Shown piece by piece: positions 36,701 to 44,705 of a stretch of DNA of 64,000 bases. Made by a program: the position numbers and the translations under genes. Numbering within the stretch: the stretch's first letter is position 1; every line of letters begins with the position of its first letter. Source of the DNA: Verrucomicrobiota bacterium (GTDB lineage: Bacteria > Verrucomicrobiota > Verrucomicrobiia > Opitutales > Opitutaceae); the NCBI GenBank assembly GCA_023391285.1, contig JAEWBF010000039.1, positions 124,001 to 188,000 on the forward strand, given 5' to 3'. The notes beneath the pieces are model-generated. The model was not told the origin of the DNA, did not search any database, and saw only the letters and a list, made by a program, of their open reading frames with translations.

Positions 36701-38009
36701 TTGGCTGAAGGTGCCAGAGGACGGCGCTTTCCTGCTGGCGAAACGCGTCGGGATTCGCGGCGAAGTTGGGCTCGCGATCGTGAAAAACGAAATCGTCGAA
36801 ATCGATGTGGCCGAAAAGACCTTCCGTCGCGTTATCGACGAGCCGGAGGAAAACCTGACGGCCGACGGAGCTGCTGAAGTCGATCACTTCGCGGCGAAGG
36901 GCGTCGCTGCCGCGGCCCGAGGACGAGTGAAGGATGGCGTTGGTTGCCGCATCCACGAGTTCGATACGCGTCTGATTGATGTCGCTGCCGCCGCCGACGA
37001 GATAGCTGGCCCAGCGATGCGTGACTTCGAATGTGGGCGAGGTGAGGCGGCCGGTGCCGGCGGGGCCGGGGCGTTTGCCGGGTCCGATCCAGAAATTGCC
37101 GATGGGATCGCTGGGAACCTCGCCTTTGCGACGCGGCGTGGACGGTTCGTAGTAGCGGATCGGCTGGCCGTTCCATGCGTCGCCTTCGACGGTCCAGCCG
37201 TCGAGATTTCCGGTTTCGAGGCCGAGGTTCAGCGGTTGGCCGTTGGCGTCGGCGGGTGAAATCGAAACGACGGGTTTGTTGTTGGCTTCTCGGGGTGACG
37301 GGGGCGGCGGAAGCGCGGTGCGGCCCAGGTGGGCGACGCGGATGTTGCGGAATTGGACTTTGGCGGGGCCCTTGCCGCTGTGGAGTTGGAGCGCGAGTTT
37401 GCCGGAGAATTCGGCTTCGCCGGCTTGGTGGTCGTCGAGAACGGAAACGAGCGTGTCGTTGATCCAGATTTCGACGTGCGAGGCTTTGGCCGTGATGCGG
37501 TAGGTGTTCCAGTCGCCGGGTTTCGAGAGGGATTTGAAGCTGGCGGCGGGAGCGAACTCGTCGACCCAGCGGCGTCCATCGGGAGCGATGGAGACGCGCG
37601 TGCCGCGTTCGACGATCAACGCGCGGCCGTGTTCGTCGTAGATGCGGCCGAGCCACACGGCGCCGTCGTCGAGATCGGCCTGATAGCCGACGGCGTGGCC
37701 GTCGGGCTGGCGTTGGGAGCGGAATTGAATGCCGGAGTTGGCGGAAGGATCGCCAGCGATGCGGAATTCGAGCTCGAGGATGAAATCGTGAAGTTCGCCG
37801 TCCCAGTAGAGGAATTCGTTGTTGGGGAGGTTTTCGCCGGCGCGAATTTCGCCGGTGATGGCGCCGTCCTCGACGCGCCACGATTGGGGATTTCCTTGCC
37901 AGCCGGAAAGCGTTTGGCCGTCGAAGATCGGCTGGGGAGGAGGTGGATCGGCGCGGAGAGGAAGGACCAGGGCGAGCGTTAGAAACGCGAAAAGAAGGCG
38001 AGCGATCAT
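33780..38009 (-). CDS. Fused DUF1080 and PVC-type cytochrome-c dehydrogenase, 1409 residues
   Basis: Signal peptide about 1-20. DUF1080 (3-keto-disaccharide hydrolase/LamG-like) at about 25-230 (FDGQTLSGWQGN, GIQFRSQRQPDGHAVGYQAD). A beta-sandwich at about 265-410 has GRLTSPTFEVTHRWAS and HIDFDDFVFHD. The PVC dehydrogenase propeller follows (AAEPDIHQPIAFAIDERGR, DGWGYQDTHETLNS), then HEAT repeats and CATCH haem c at about 34125-34142. DUF1080 proteins include 3-keto-glycoside hydrolases, so fusion to an oxidising haem protein suggests that oxidation and cleavage of glycosides are coupled. The start overlaps the FG-GAP gene by ATGA (38006-38009). Clearly one transcription unit with the 30653-33676 gene. 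Confidence 0.88.
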   Translation of the reverse strand: MIARLLFAFLTLALVLPLRADPPPPQPIFDGQTLSGWQGNPQSWRVEDGAITGEIRAGENLPNNEFLYWDGELHDFILELEFRIAGDPSANSGIQFRSQRQPDGHAVGYQADLDDGAVWLGRIYDEHGRALIVERGTRVSIAPDGRRWVDEFAPAASFKSLSKPGDWNTYRITAKASHVEIWINDTLVSVLDDHQAGEAEFSGKLALQLHSGKGPAKVQFRNIRVAHLGRTALPPPPSPREANNKPVVSISPADANGQPLNLGLETGNLDGWTVEGDAWNGQPIRYYEPSTPRRKGEVPSDPIGNFWIGPGKRPGPAGTGRLTSPTFEVTHRWASYLVGGGSDINQTRIELVDAATNAILHSSSGRGSDALRREVIDFSSSVGRQVFLRLVDNATEGLFGHIDFDDFVFHDREPNFAANPDAFRQQESAVLWHLQPNPAAPTAIPNVDAQKVVRDMKVMQGFQAELVAAEPDIHQPIAFAIDERGRLWVAEAYSYPTKQPAGQGKDRILIFEDADGDGSFETRNVFIEGLNLVSGLEVGFGGVWVGAAPELLFIPDRDRDDRPDGEPQILLDGWGYQDTHETLNSFTWGVDGWLYGVQGVFTTSNVGKPGTPDNERLRLRAGVWRYHPLRHEFEIFASGGSNQWGLDFNEAGHLFMTHCRSFHGGGGTTHVIRNGHYWNQANSDYASFVSNRGPDFAPALKNYLPSSARYDSGEGGAGKPGTTAVYGGHSHVGTMIYLGDNWPDIYRDHLFTLNLHGHQLNQQHNARQGSGYETFHAGFDLLFASDRTFMGVDLQYGPDGAVYIIDWCDHQHCHSPRDDIWERTNGRLYRMSWSESWKPTKVNLAEKSDAELAALHTHKNEWYVRTARRLLQERSASKPIAPAALSELRRLAADSKEMSQTLRALFTLHVVGALDASQIAALLQHSNDVVRSWGVYFATERRLAPVLPAATLVALAQKDPSPTVRLALASALPALADSDRWSIAAALAQHADDAHDRFLPKMIWFGIAPLMAADPARGLEIAARTPLPSLADSIRWFAAQNAGGREQLVAQLASASPDVAARGVQLMAFALQSESNLPMPPRWSELAQRLLSQSGNSPQRAAALQLSVLFGDAQVLAQMRSVLADTHATLADRQNALALLERARDPASIPVYIRLLDEDAFRSAVIPLLAGVDTPQAATGILRHFNSLNDGDRAAALATLTSHPRLGLALLDAVSAGTFDRKHMTALHVRQLRSLRNTEVDTQLDQLWGRVAESPAEIKAEMERYRKAFAGAPRWIYNTRLGRETYQQLCATCHKFEGQGGNLGPDLTGSWRNGVDYFIENIVDPNAVVGTDFQLNVITKTDGSVVSGMIERESETALVVRTATETVNVSKSQVKNREVLEQSLMPVGLLQTLTEKQVVELLMFLTERP

Positions 38010-39247
38010 GGACGAGCTCCGGCAGAGGAAGGTTGAGAAAGGAAGACGAAGGTGCCGCGTTTGTTGACGGTGATGACGTCGGGGCGGCCGTCGGAATTGA
38101 TGTCTTGCGCGACGATCTGGGTGCCGAGACCGGAGTCGTCGTCGATCAAAGCGGGCTCAAAGGAGACCTTGCCGGTGGCGGAGCGGCGGAGAAGAAACGC
38201 GTAAACGACGGCCGCGGCGTTGGGCTCGGGATCTTTGGTGGGACCGTGCGCCCACCAGCGTTTGCCGGTGAGGATATCGGGGAGACTGTCGCCATCCATG
38301 TCGACAATCGTGACGGCGTGGAGTTGGGAGAACTGAACGCCGTCGATTTTCTGGTCCGTTTTCGAGAGGATCGGGTGTTCGCGGAATTCGATCGCGCCGG
38401 AGTCGGAGCGGATTTGTTCGAACCAGCTGAGACCGTAGCCGTGGGCGTTGAGAGAAGTCACAACGTCGGGAAGCGAGTCGTTGTTCAAGTCGACGACGTG
38501 GATGTGGGCGCCGTTGCCGAAGGAGGCGGGATGGTGCTTCCAGAGCGGATCGCCGTCGGGCGAGGCGGGTTGTTCGAACCAGCCGTCGGGAGCAAGGAGG
38601 TCGATACGGCCGTCGGCGTTGACGTCGCCGAAGCCGAGACCGTGCGTGAATTTGCCCCAGCCGCGGGGCTCGCTGACAGGATGAAATTTCCAAGGCATGG
38701 ACGGATCGTCGGCGTGGGGCGTCGCGTATCCAATCCGGCCGTTACTCATGCAAATGAGCACGGGCGGCTGACCGTCGACGAGTTGACCGAAGGTCGGCGA
38801 TTCGTTGTCGACGGGAGCGTAGGCGAAGTGGCGTTTCCACGTGCCACCGGTCGCGCCGGGGTTTTGGAGCCAGAAGGCGTCCTGACCGGGAAACCCGATC
38901 GCGAAAACATCGGGCCAGCCGTCGCCATCGAAGTCGTGAACCCACGCGGAGAAGTTATCGGAGTAGCCGAGGGGATCGAAGGGCTTTGGTGGATACAACT
39001 CGTGACGCTCGGTGAAGTCGGGACCGGCATACCAGAACGGGCCGGCGATGGCGTCGGCGTGACCATCGCGGTTGAGGTCGCCGAAGGTGCCGCCCTCCGC
39101 GAAGAACTCGGAGTTCAACTGCAGCTTGCGAAACGAAAGCGAAGCGGGCGACGCCGCAGCGGACCTCGTCGCTGCAGCAGCGAGAACGGGCGACGGAACG
39201 ATCGCAGCAAGCAGGGCGACGACGAGAGGCGCGGAAAAGCGGGGCAT
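38006..39247 (-). CDS. Secreted FG-GAP/VCBS beta-propeller repeat protein
   Basis: 413 residues from the ATG at 39247, which opens a signal peptide (MPRFSAPLVVALLAAIVPSP). It has repeated calcium-loop blades: GDLNRDGHADAIAG, HDFDGDGWPDVFAIG, GDVNADGRIDLLAP, VDLNNDSLPDVVTS, VDMDGDSLPDILTG, QDINSDGRPDVITV. It is an extracytoplasmic propeller often encoded next to PVC dehydrogenases; the exact role is unknown. It is first in the minus-strand unit that runs to 29521 and overlaps the next gene by four bases. It reads divergently from the XylR-like regulator. Confidence 0.88.
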   Translation of the reverse strand: MPRFSAPLVVALLAAIVPSPVLAAAATRSAAASPASLSFRKLQLNSEFFAEGGTFGDLNRDGHADAIAGPFWYAGPDFTERHELYPPKPFDPLGYSDNFSAWVHDFDGDGWPDVFAIGFPGQDAFWLQNPGATGGTWKRHFAYAPVDNESPTFGQLVDGQPPVLICMSNGRIGYATPHADDPSMPWKFHPVSEPRGWGKFTHGLGFGDVNADGRIDLLAPDGWFEQPASPDGDPLWKHHPASFGNGAHIHVVDLNNDSLPDVVTSLNAHGYGLSWFEQIRSDSGAIEFREHPILSKTDQKIDGVQFSQLHAVTIVDMDGDSLPDILTGKRWWAHGPTKDPEPNAAAVVYAFLLRRSATGKVSFEPALIDDDSGLGTQIVAQDINSDGRPDVITVNKRGTFVFLSQPSSAGARP

Positions 39248-39425
39248 GGGGCGCGAGAAGGAGAAGTTAACACAGGTGGGAGCGGAGGCCCATGAGAGTT
39301 GGCGCAATAATTCTGAGTTTTTTCACCGAAAGCCCCCCCGGTTTTTCAGACGGATATCGGAGCGGAACCCAGGCGGCGGGGAGGCGGGAGTTGATTTTTT
39401 GCGAAGGCGAAAGCATACCGGCTGG

Positions 39426-40598
39426 GTGAGCTCGTCCAGCCCCCGTCGAAAGACCCTACGCCGCCGGCAAGTGGCGTTGTTGATCGAGACTTCCAACGCG
39501 TATGGCCGCGGACTGTTGCAAGGGGTGATTCATTACGTGCGGGAGCATCAGGCCTGGTCCTTTCACCTGATGGAGCAAGGGCGCGGCGACGATCCGCCGG
39601 CGTGGCTGAAAGGATGGAAGGGCGACGGAATTCTCGCGCGAATCGAGACGCCGAGAATCGCACAAGCCGTGGCGGGCTCGGGTGTTCCCTGTGTGGACTT
39701 GAGCGCGGCGCGTTTGCTGCCGGTGCTGCCCTGGGTGGAAACGGACGATGCGGAAATTGCGGCGGTGGCGGCGGGGCATTTGCTCGAGCGCGGGTTCAAG
39801 CACTTCGCGTTTTGCGGGGATTCGCGGTTCAACTGGTCGTTGTGGCGGGAGCATCATTTTGCGAAACGCGTGCGCGATGCGGGATACGACTGCCAGATTT
39901 ACTCGGTCAAAGGCGGATCGGGCGATCTAGCGGCGGAGCGACGGAAGCTGGTGACTTGGTTGCGGCGATTGCCGAAGCCGGTGGGGATTCTGGCGTGTTA
40001 CGACATTCGCGGGCAGGAGGTGCTGGATGCGTGTCGCCAAACGGGATTCGCGGTGCCGGACGAAGTGGCCGTGCTGGGCGTCGACAATGACGAGTTGCTG
40101 TGCGAACTCGCGGCGCCGCCGCTCTCGAGTGTAGTGCCAAATACACGACGCGCGGGTTATGAAGCGGCGGCGTTGCTGGATCGCATGATGAGTGGCGAGA
40201 AGGTGGGGCCGGAGCCGCATATGATTCCGCCGCTGGGCGTGGCGGCGCGGCAGTCGACGGATGTGCTGGCGTTGGACGATCGCGAAGTGGTGCGGGCGGT
40301 GCAGTTTATTCGGGCGCACGCGTGTGAGGGGATCAATGTGGCGGACGTTTTGAACGCGGTGAAGATGTCGCGCCGCGTGTTGGAGCAGCGCTTTCGCAAA
40401 CTGCTCGGACGCTCGCCGCACGAGGAGATTTTGCATCTGCGGCTCTCGCGGGTGCAGCAGTTGTTATCGGAAACGGATCTACCGCTCTACGTGATCGCGG
40501 AGCGCGCGGGTTTCGAGCACGTGGAGTATCTAAGCGTGGCGTTCAAGCGGGAGATGGGAATGACGCCACGGGCTTTTCGGATGCAGGCGCGAGTGTGA
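39426..40598 (+). CDS. XylR-like transcriptional regulator (LacI-type sensor plus AraC DNA-binding domain)
   Basis: 390 residues. The N-terminal periplasmic-binding-protein fold resembles XylR (QVALLIETSNAYGRGLLQG, AVLGVDNDELLCELAAPPLSSV). The C-terminal AraC domain has two helix-turn-helix units (VADVLNAVKMSRRVLEQRF, YVIAERAGFEHVEYLSVAF). It probably senses a pentose or related sugar and activates the divergent oxidoreductase/PVC unit. The GTG at 39426 is preferred; the longer frame from 39072 lies over the FG-GAP gene on the other strand. Confidence 0.88.
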   Translation: MSSSSPRRKTLRRRQVALLIETSNAYGRGLLQGVIHYVREHQAWSFHLMEQGRGDDPPAWLKGWKGDGILARIETPRIAQAVAGSGVPCVDLSAARLLPVLPWVETDDAEIAAVAAGHLLERGFKHFAFCGDSRFNWSLWREHHFAKRVRDAGYDCQIYSVKGGSGDLAAERRKLVTWLRRLPKPVGILACYDIRGQEVLDACRQTGFAVPDEVAVLGVDNDELLCELAAPPLSSVVPNTRRAGYEAAALLDRMMSGEKVGPEPHMIPPLGVAARQSTDVLALDDREVVRAVQFIRAHACEGINVADVLNAVKMSRRVLEQRFRKLLGRSPHEEILHLRLSRVQQLLSETDLPLYVIAERAGFEHVEYLSVAFKREMGMTPRAFRMQARV

Positions 40599-40612
40599 GG
40601 AGTGGGTGGGTT

Positions 40613-40728
40613 GAACCGCGGATGGAAACGGATAAACACGGATGGAGTGTAACTTATTGTTAACCACGAATGGACACGAAGGGACACGAATGGAGGTGAG
40701 GGGATTCGTGTGCTTTTGTGTCCATCGA
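40613..40728. repeat. Direct and inverted ACCACGAATGGACAC-type repeats between convergent genes
   Basis: Tandem degenerate units (CGCGGATGGAAACGG, CACGAATGGACACGAAGG) and an imperfect inverted repeat: ATGGACAC..ACACGAAT against ATTCGTGT..GTGTCCAT over 40671-40728. Located between the ends of the XylR-like and AraC genes, it may act as a bidirectional terminator. The same family occurs at 13000-13090. Confidence 0.7.
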
Positions 40729-40729
40729 A

Positions 40730-41596
40730 TCAGGTGCTGCCGCGAACGCGGCGGCGGAAGGCGCGGGGGGATTGGCCGAAGCGGCGCTTGAAGCAGCGGG
40801 AAAAATAGAACTCGTCGCAGAACTCGAGCTGGCCGGCGATTTCCTTGATGGTGTGGCGACCTTGATGGAGGAGCGCGGCGGCGCGATCGATGCGAGAGTC
40901 GAGGTGAAAGCGGCCGGGCGCGAAGCCGACGGCTTGGCGAAATTTTTTTCGGAAGGATTCGTAGGAGAAGCCGAGTTTTTTTGCGACCTCGGCGGGCTCC
41001 AGGCCTTTGACTCCCTCGTGGGTGGCGAGCAGTTCGCACGCGTGGTTGAGCCAGTCGTCCGCGGGCGCGGGCATTTCTTCCGGCGCCGCGCTGCCGGCGA
41101 GAAGTTCGGTGAGCACCGCGATGAAGCGGCTGACGATGACCTGTGGCGGCGTTTTCTCGCGAAGGTGAACGGGCGGGATGATTTGGAAAAAGCGGCGGAA
41201 CCACTGATCGCTCTCCTGGGTATGATACAGCGGACGTTCCGGTGAGAGCATGCCGGTTTTGCGCATGAGATCGAAGGCGGGGCCTTCGCATTCGAACCAG
41301 AGCTCGTCCCAATATTCGCCGGGCCGCGTGTAGCACTGGTGCGGACGGGAAGGAAAGAAGATGACGAGGTCGCCCTTTTTCACGGGCGTTGCGGGAGTGG
41401 AAGCGTCCGCATACACACCCGTGCCGTTCATGATGTAGGTGAAACCGTAGCAGTTGAGTTTCCGGCGGGGATCGGGTGGGCGGCCGATCCCGAACCCGCC
41501 CTGGTTGATGCCGCCAAGGCGAATGGTGCCGATGGGGGATTTCACGGGACGCAGCAGAAGCCGCGTTTTGATGGTGGGATCGGAGCGGTGGGGCAT
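40730..41596 (-). CDS. AraC-family transcriptional regulator with cupin sensor domain
   Basis: 288 residues. The N-terminal cupin-like sensor (TYIMNGTGVYAD, KKGDLVIFFPSRPHQCY, DELWFECEG) is followed by two AraC HTH motifs (AEVAKKLGFSYESFRKKF and IKEIAGQLEFCDEFYFSRCF). The ATG at 41596 is favoured; a TTG start 54 bp further upstream is possible. It is divergent from the LacI regulator with a 105-bp shared control region containing a C12 tract. Confidence 0.88.
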   Translation of the reverse strand: MPHRSDPTIKTRLLLRPVKSPIGTIRLGGINQGGFGIGRPPDPRRKLNCYGFTYIMNGTGVYADASTPATPVKKGDLVIFFPSRPHQCYTRPGEYWDELWFECEGPAFDLMRKTGMLSPERPLYHTQESDQWFRRFFQIIPPVHLREKTPPQVIVSRFIAVLTELLAGSAAPEEMPAPADDWLNHACELLATHEGVKGLEPAEVAKKLGFSYESFRKKFRQAVGFAPGRFHLDSRIDRAAALLHQGRHTIKEIAGQLEFCDEFYFSRCFKRRFGQSPRAFRRRVRGST

Positions 41597-41680
41597 GGAA
41601 AACGCGATGCCAGGAAACACATGTTTTCTACCATAGCTCTCATTCTGCAACGATGAAAATAGGACTACAGTGTCGCATCA

Positions 41681-41692
41681 CCCCCCCCCCCC
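41681..41692. repeat. C12 homopolymer just upstream of the lacI-type start
   Basis: Twelve consecutive C, immediately followed by AAGGAG (41693-41698) and the ATG at 41702. Such tracts slip during replication. This one is placed where length changes would alter promoter or ribosome-binding spacing of the LacI regulator and possibly of the divergent AraC gene. Confidence 0.85.
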
Positions 41693-41701
41693 AAGGAGTT
41701 C

Positions 41702-42739
41702 ATGTCCCCCGCAATCCCCATAACTCAGCGTGATGTCGCCCGTGCTTGTGGAGTGCATCCGAGCACAATTTGTCTGGCGTTGAAAAATTCACCCTCGATC
41801 CCGCTGCCCACGCGATTGCGGGTGCAGGCGGTGGCGGAGGAATTGGGCTATCGTCCCAACGTCGCGGCGCGAAACCTGGCGTTGTTGCGCGGCGACAAGC
41901 AGGGCGCGGGCAGCCTGCCGATTGCGTGGATCAATCAGGAGCCGCAGCGCAATCACTGGCGTGTGGACGCGGAAGCGCAGGTGTTGTTCGAGAGCGCGAG
42001 GCGTCGGGCGAGCGAGCTCGGCTATCATCTGGAGGAAATTTGGACCCGCGAGCCCGGCATGAGCACGGGACGGCTGGTGCAGATTGTGCGGGCGCGGGGG
42101 ATCGAGGGCGTGATTTTTCCGGTGCACCGCAGTTTCGAATTTTCGCTGCTCACGCCGGCGTGGAACGACTTCGCGCTGGTGGGGCTGAACGACCACCGGC
42201 TCGGCGAGTGGGTCGACGTCGTGTGTCCGGATCATTACCGGAATGCGGAGTTGATTCTGCGTCAGTTGCACCGACTGGGTCAGACGCGCAGCGGGCTGGC
42301 GATCGGCACGCGACTGGATGCGGCGAGCAGCGGATTGTTGCACAGCTGCTTCCTTCGCGCGCAGGCGGATGTGTCGCCGTCGGATCGCGTGCCCGTGTGT
42401 TTTCTTCCGGACGACGCCAGGGGAAAACAGGCGGTGTTCGAAGAGTGGTTGAACGCGTATGAGCCGACGGCCGTCATCTGCGCTGAGCCTCACTTGGTGG
42501 CGGACGCGCGAGCCAAGGGGTTCGATGCGCTGTGGCTCGGGCTGGGATCGTCGGCAGCACCTTTCGATGGCGGGATCGATCAATCGGCGAGTGACGTCGC
42601 TACGGCGGCGGTCGAATGTGTGGTCGAAAAGATGCGGCGGTTCGAGAAGGGCCTGCGCGAATCGACGCGAATGCATCTACTGCGCAGCACGTGGACCGAA
42701 CCGCGTGTCGCACGAGAAGTAGAGACGGTGGTGGCATGA
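41702..42739 (+). CDS. LacI-family transcriptional regulator
   Basis: 345 residues. The LacI helix-turn-helix is at about 6-55 (TQRDVARACGVHPSTICLAL, VAEELGYRPNVAARNL), then a sugar-sensor domain (GVIFPVHRSFEF, LVGLNDHRLGEWVDVV). Its ATG follows a C12 tract and an AAGGAG sequence with tight spacing. The stop overlaps the next gene's start by ATGA at 42736, so it is cotranslated with the toroid enzyme, which it may regulate. Confidence 0.9.
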   Translation: MSPAIPITQRDVARACGVHPSTICLALKNSPSIPLPTRLRVQAVAEELGYRPNVAARNLALLRGDKQGAGSLPIAWINQEPQRNHWRVDAEAQVLFESARRRASELGYHLEEIWTREPGMSTGRLVQIVRARGIEGVIFPVHRSFEFSLLTPAWNDFALVGLNDHRLGEWVDVVCPDHYRNAELILRQLHRLGQTRSGLAIGTRLDAASSGLLHSCFLRAQADVSPSDRVPVCFLPDDARGKQAVFEEWLNAYEPTAVICAEPHLVADARAKGFDALWLGLGSSAAPFDGGIDQSASDVATAAVECVVEKMRRFEKGLRESTRMHLLRSTWTEPRVAREVETVVA

Positions 42740-44616
42740 ACGTGCCCGGAGTTTGGATACGCGCGACGCTGACGCGCGGCGCGTTGATTGCGGCGTGTTG
42801 CTGCATGGGCGGAGTGAAGGCGGCGGTGGGAGCGGAGGCGTTGAGGGCGACGTTTTCTCCGACCGAACGCGTCCTGGAAATTTCGGTAGCGAGCCAGGGT
42901 CACGGCGAGCGCGAGCTGCGGATCGAGACGGAGGGTTTGAAGAACGTCGAACTGGGCGCGGATGTCGGAGAGCCGGGAATCATTTACCTGCCGCTGCCGA
43001 AGGGTGTCGCGACGGAGGACGAGTCGAAGAAAGGCGCGGAGAATGTTTTCTTTTTCAATGAACTGCGCGCCGCGGACGGTTGGGAGCTGGTGGCGGACTT
43101 CGACGACACCGAACGCGGCACGTGGAAGTTGAACGGTCGTTTCTCGGAGTTGGGAGGCGCGATCGAACCGCGCATCGTGATCCCGGTGGTGCGACTGGAG
43201 TCCGGCGAAAATCTGCTGCACGTGCGGAGCGCGAGCTTGCAGCCGCCCGAGATGTATTTTCGCCGAACGTTGAAGGACGGCGAAGCATCGCTGCGCGTCG
43301 AGCTGACGAGTCCCGAGTGGGGTGGACGCGTGACGCTGTGGGCGCGTGAACGCGAGCGCGCGTGGAACAAAGTTGCCGAATCCGTCGTGGTGTCGCGTCC
43401 GGCGACGCGCGCGCCGCTGCGGGTGAGCGAAAGGTGGTGGGAAGATCGCGGCTTCGTCGACGAAGCGGCGCTGGTTGTCGGTCGCAATCTGCTCGCGGCG
43501 CAAGTGCGTGAGCCGGGAAGTTATTTCGAAGGAGGCTTTCATCTTGTCTATGATCCTTCGCGTCGTGCTCACCGCATGGCGCATTGGGTTTGGTCATGGG
43601 GACCGACAATCGACCTGCTGTTCGCGCTTTCGGATGGGAAATCCGCGCGAGCAGCAGGTCTGGCGGGTTCGTTTCGCAGCGCAGCGATCGCGGCGGCGGA
43701 GCGGAGTTTGAATTACGGGATGAACGAGGCCGGTCATCCGGCGCGCGGGGTTTCCACGGTGCGTTGGGAGCCGTCGCGAGCGACGCCGAACGGCTGGGCG
43801 GAATATATCTCGACGGCGGATTCGTTGTTCCTGGCGGGCTGGGGATGGATGTCAGCGTATCGCGAAACGGAGCGGCCGGAATTTCTGGAGCGCACGAAGT
43901 TACTCGTGTCCGCGGCGGAGCGTTTGATGAGTCAGTATGCGGTCGTGCCGCAGGATTGGATCGTCGAACGCAACGGTTGGACACCGCACACGTTGGACGA
44001 GTCGGTTTTCGGAATGATTGGTTTTCGACGGCTTTATGAGGCCACCCAATCGCGCGACGTGGCGACGGCGGGGAAACGTTTTCTCGACAGCCATCTCGAG
44101 CACGTGGGGCGCGAGTCGGGGTTGTTGATGCGCGCGTGGATGCGCGAGGAGGACAAGGAAATCTGGGATCCCGACATCAAAGGTCACGCGTGGGTGATCG
44201 AAGGTTATCTGGATGCGTATCGATTGTCTGGTGACACCGGTTACCTGGCGCTCGCGGATGAACTCGCGGAGAAAGTGATGGAGTGCCAGGCGGAGCACGG
44301 CGGCTGGACGTATTTGTTCACGAAGCCGCAGGGCAGCGATCCAATCGACGACAAGGGCACGGCGATCTGGGCGTATCTATTCTACGATTTGCACAAGATC
44401 ACGAAGAACCCGGCGCACCTGGCGGCGGCGCGACGTGCGCTTGGCTGGTGCCTGCTTCATCAATATCGCGGCGAGGATCCGAATCTCGACGGTGCGATCT
44501 TCAACGAGAACAGCATGGCTTATGTGCGCCGGCGTCCGCTGACGATTTTGTATTCGACGACGTTTTTCGGATTGGCGCTGCTCGAGGAGCTGGCGCTGGG
44601 CGAGAACGAGCGGTGA
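42736..44616 (+). CDS. Secreted (alpha/alpha)6-toroid glycosidase-like protein, unknown specificity
   Basis: 626 residues with a signal peptide (TLTRGALIAACCCMGG). The N-terminal third is beta-rich. The rest has repeated helical hairpins with aromatic motifs (MAHWVWSWGPTIDLLFAL, GWAEYISTADSLFLAGWGW, IKGHAWVIEGYLDAY, AEHGGWTYLFTKP), resembling six-hairpin glycosidases such as GH88, GH105 and GH127 relatives. No family-defining catalytic pair could be fixed, so it is left unnamed. It is translationally coupled to the LacI regulator. Confidence 0.75.
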   Translation: MNVPGVWIRATLTRGALIAACCCMGGVKAAVGAEALRATFSPTERVLEISVASQGHGERELRIETEGLKNVELGADVGEPGIIYLPLPKGVATEDESKKGAENVFFFNELRAADGWELVADFDDTERGTWKLNGRFSELGGAIEPRIVIPVVRLESGENLLHVRSASLQPPEMYFRRTLKDGEASLRVELTSPEWGGRVTLWARERERAWNKVAESVVVSRPATRAPLRVSERWWEDRGFVDEAALVVGRNLLAAQVREPGSYFEGGFHLVYDPSRRAHRMAHWVWSWGPTIDLLFALSDGKSARAAGLAGSFRSAAIAAAERSLNYGMNEAGHPARGVSTVRWEPSRATPNGWAEYISTADSLFLAGWGWMSAYRETERPEFLERTKLLVSAAERLMSQYAVVPQDWIVERNGWTPHTLDESVFGMIGFRRLYEATQSRDVATAGKRFLDSHLEHVGRESGLLMRAWMREEDKEIWDPDIKGHAWVIEGYLDAYRLSGDTGYLALADELAEKVMECQAEHGGWTYLFTKPQGSDPIDDKGTAIWAYLFYDLHKITKNPAHLAAARRALGWCLLHQYRGEDPNLDGAIFNENSMAYVRRRPLTILYSTTFFGLALLEELALGENER

Positions 44617-44705
44617 GTGGACGGGCGGCGAAGCCGCGAAAGAGACGCGAGAGGCGGGGGTCGGAGATCCCGCCCTACATGGCTAGTTTTGGCGGGGTGT
44701 GAGAG

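Noticed and set aside
39072..39425. 118-codon N-terminal extension of the XylR-like regulator
   Set aside because: Overlaps the FG-GAP gene antisense; XylR-type proteins start near QVALLIE, so the GTG at 39426 is used.
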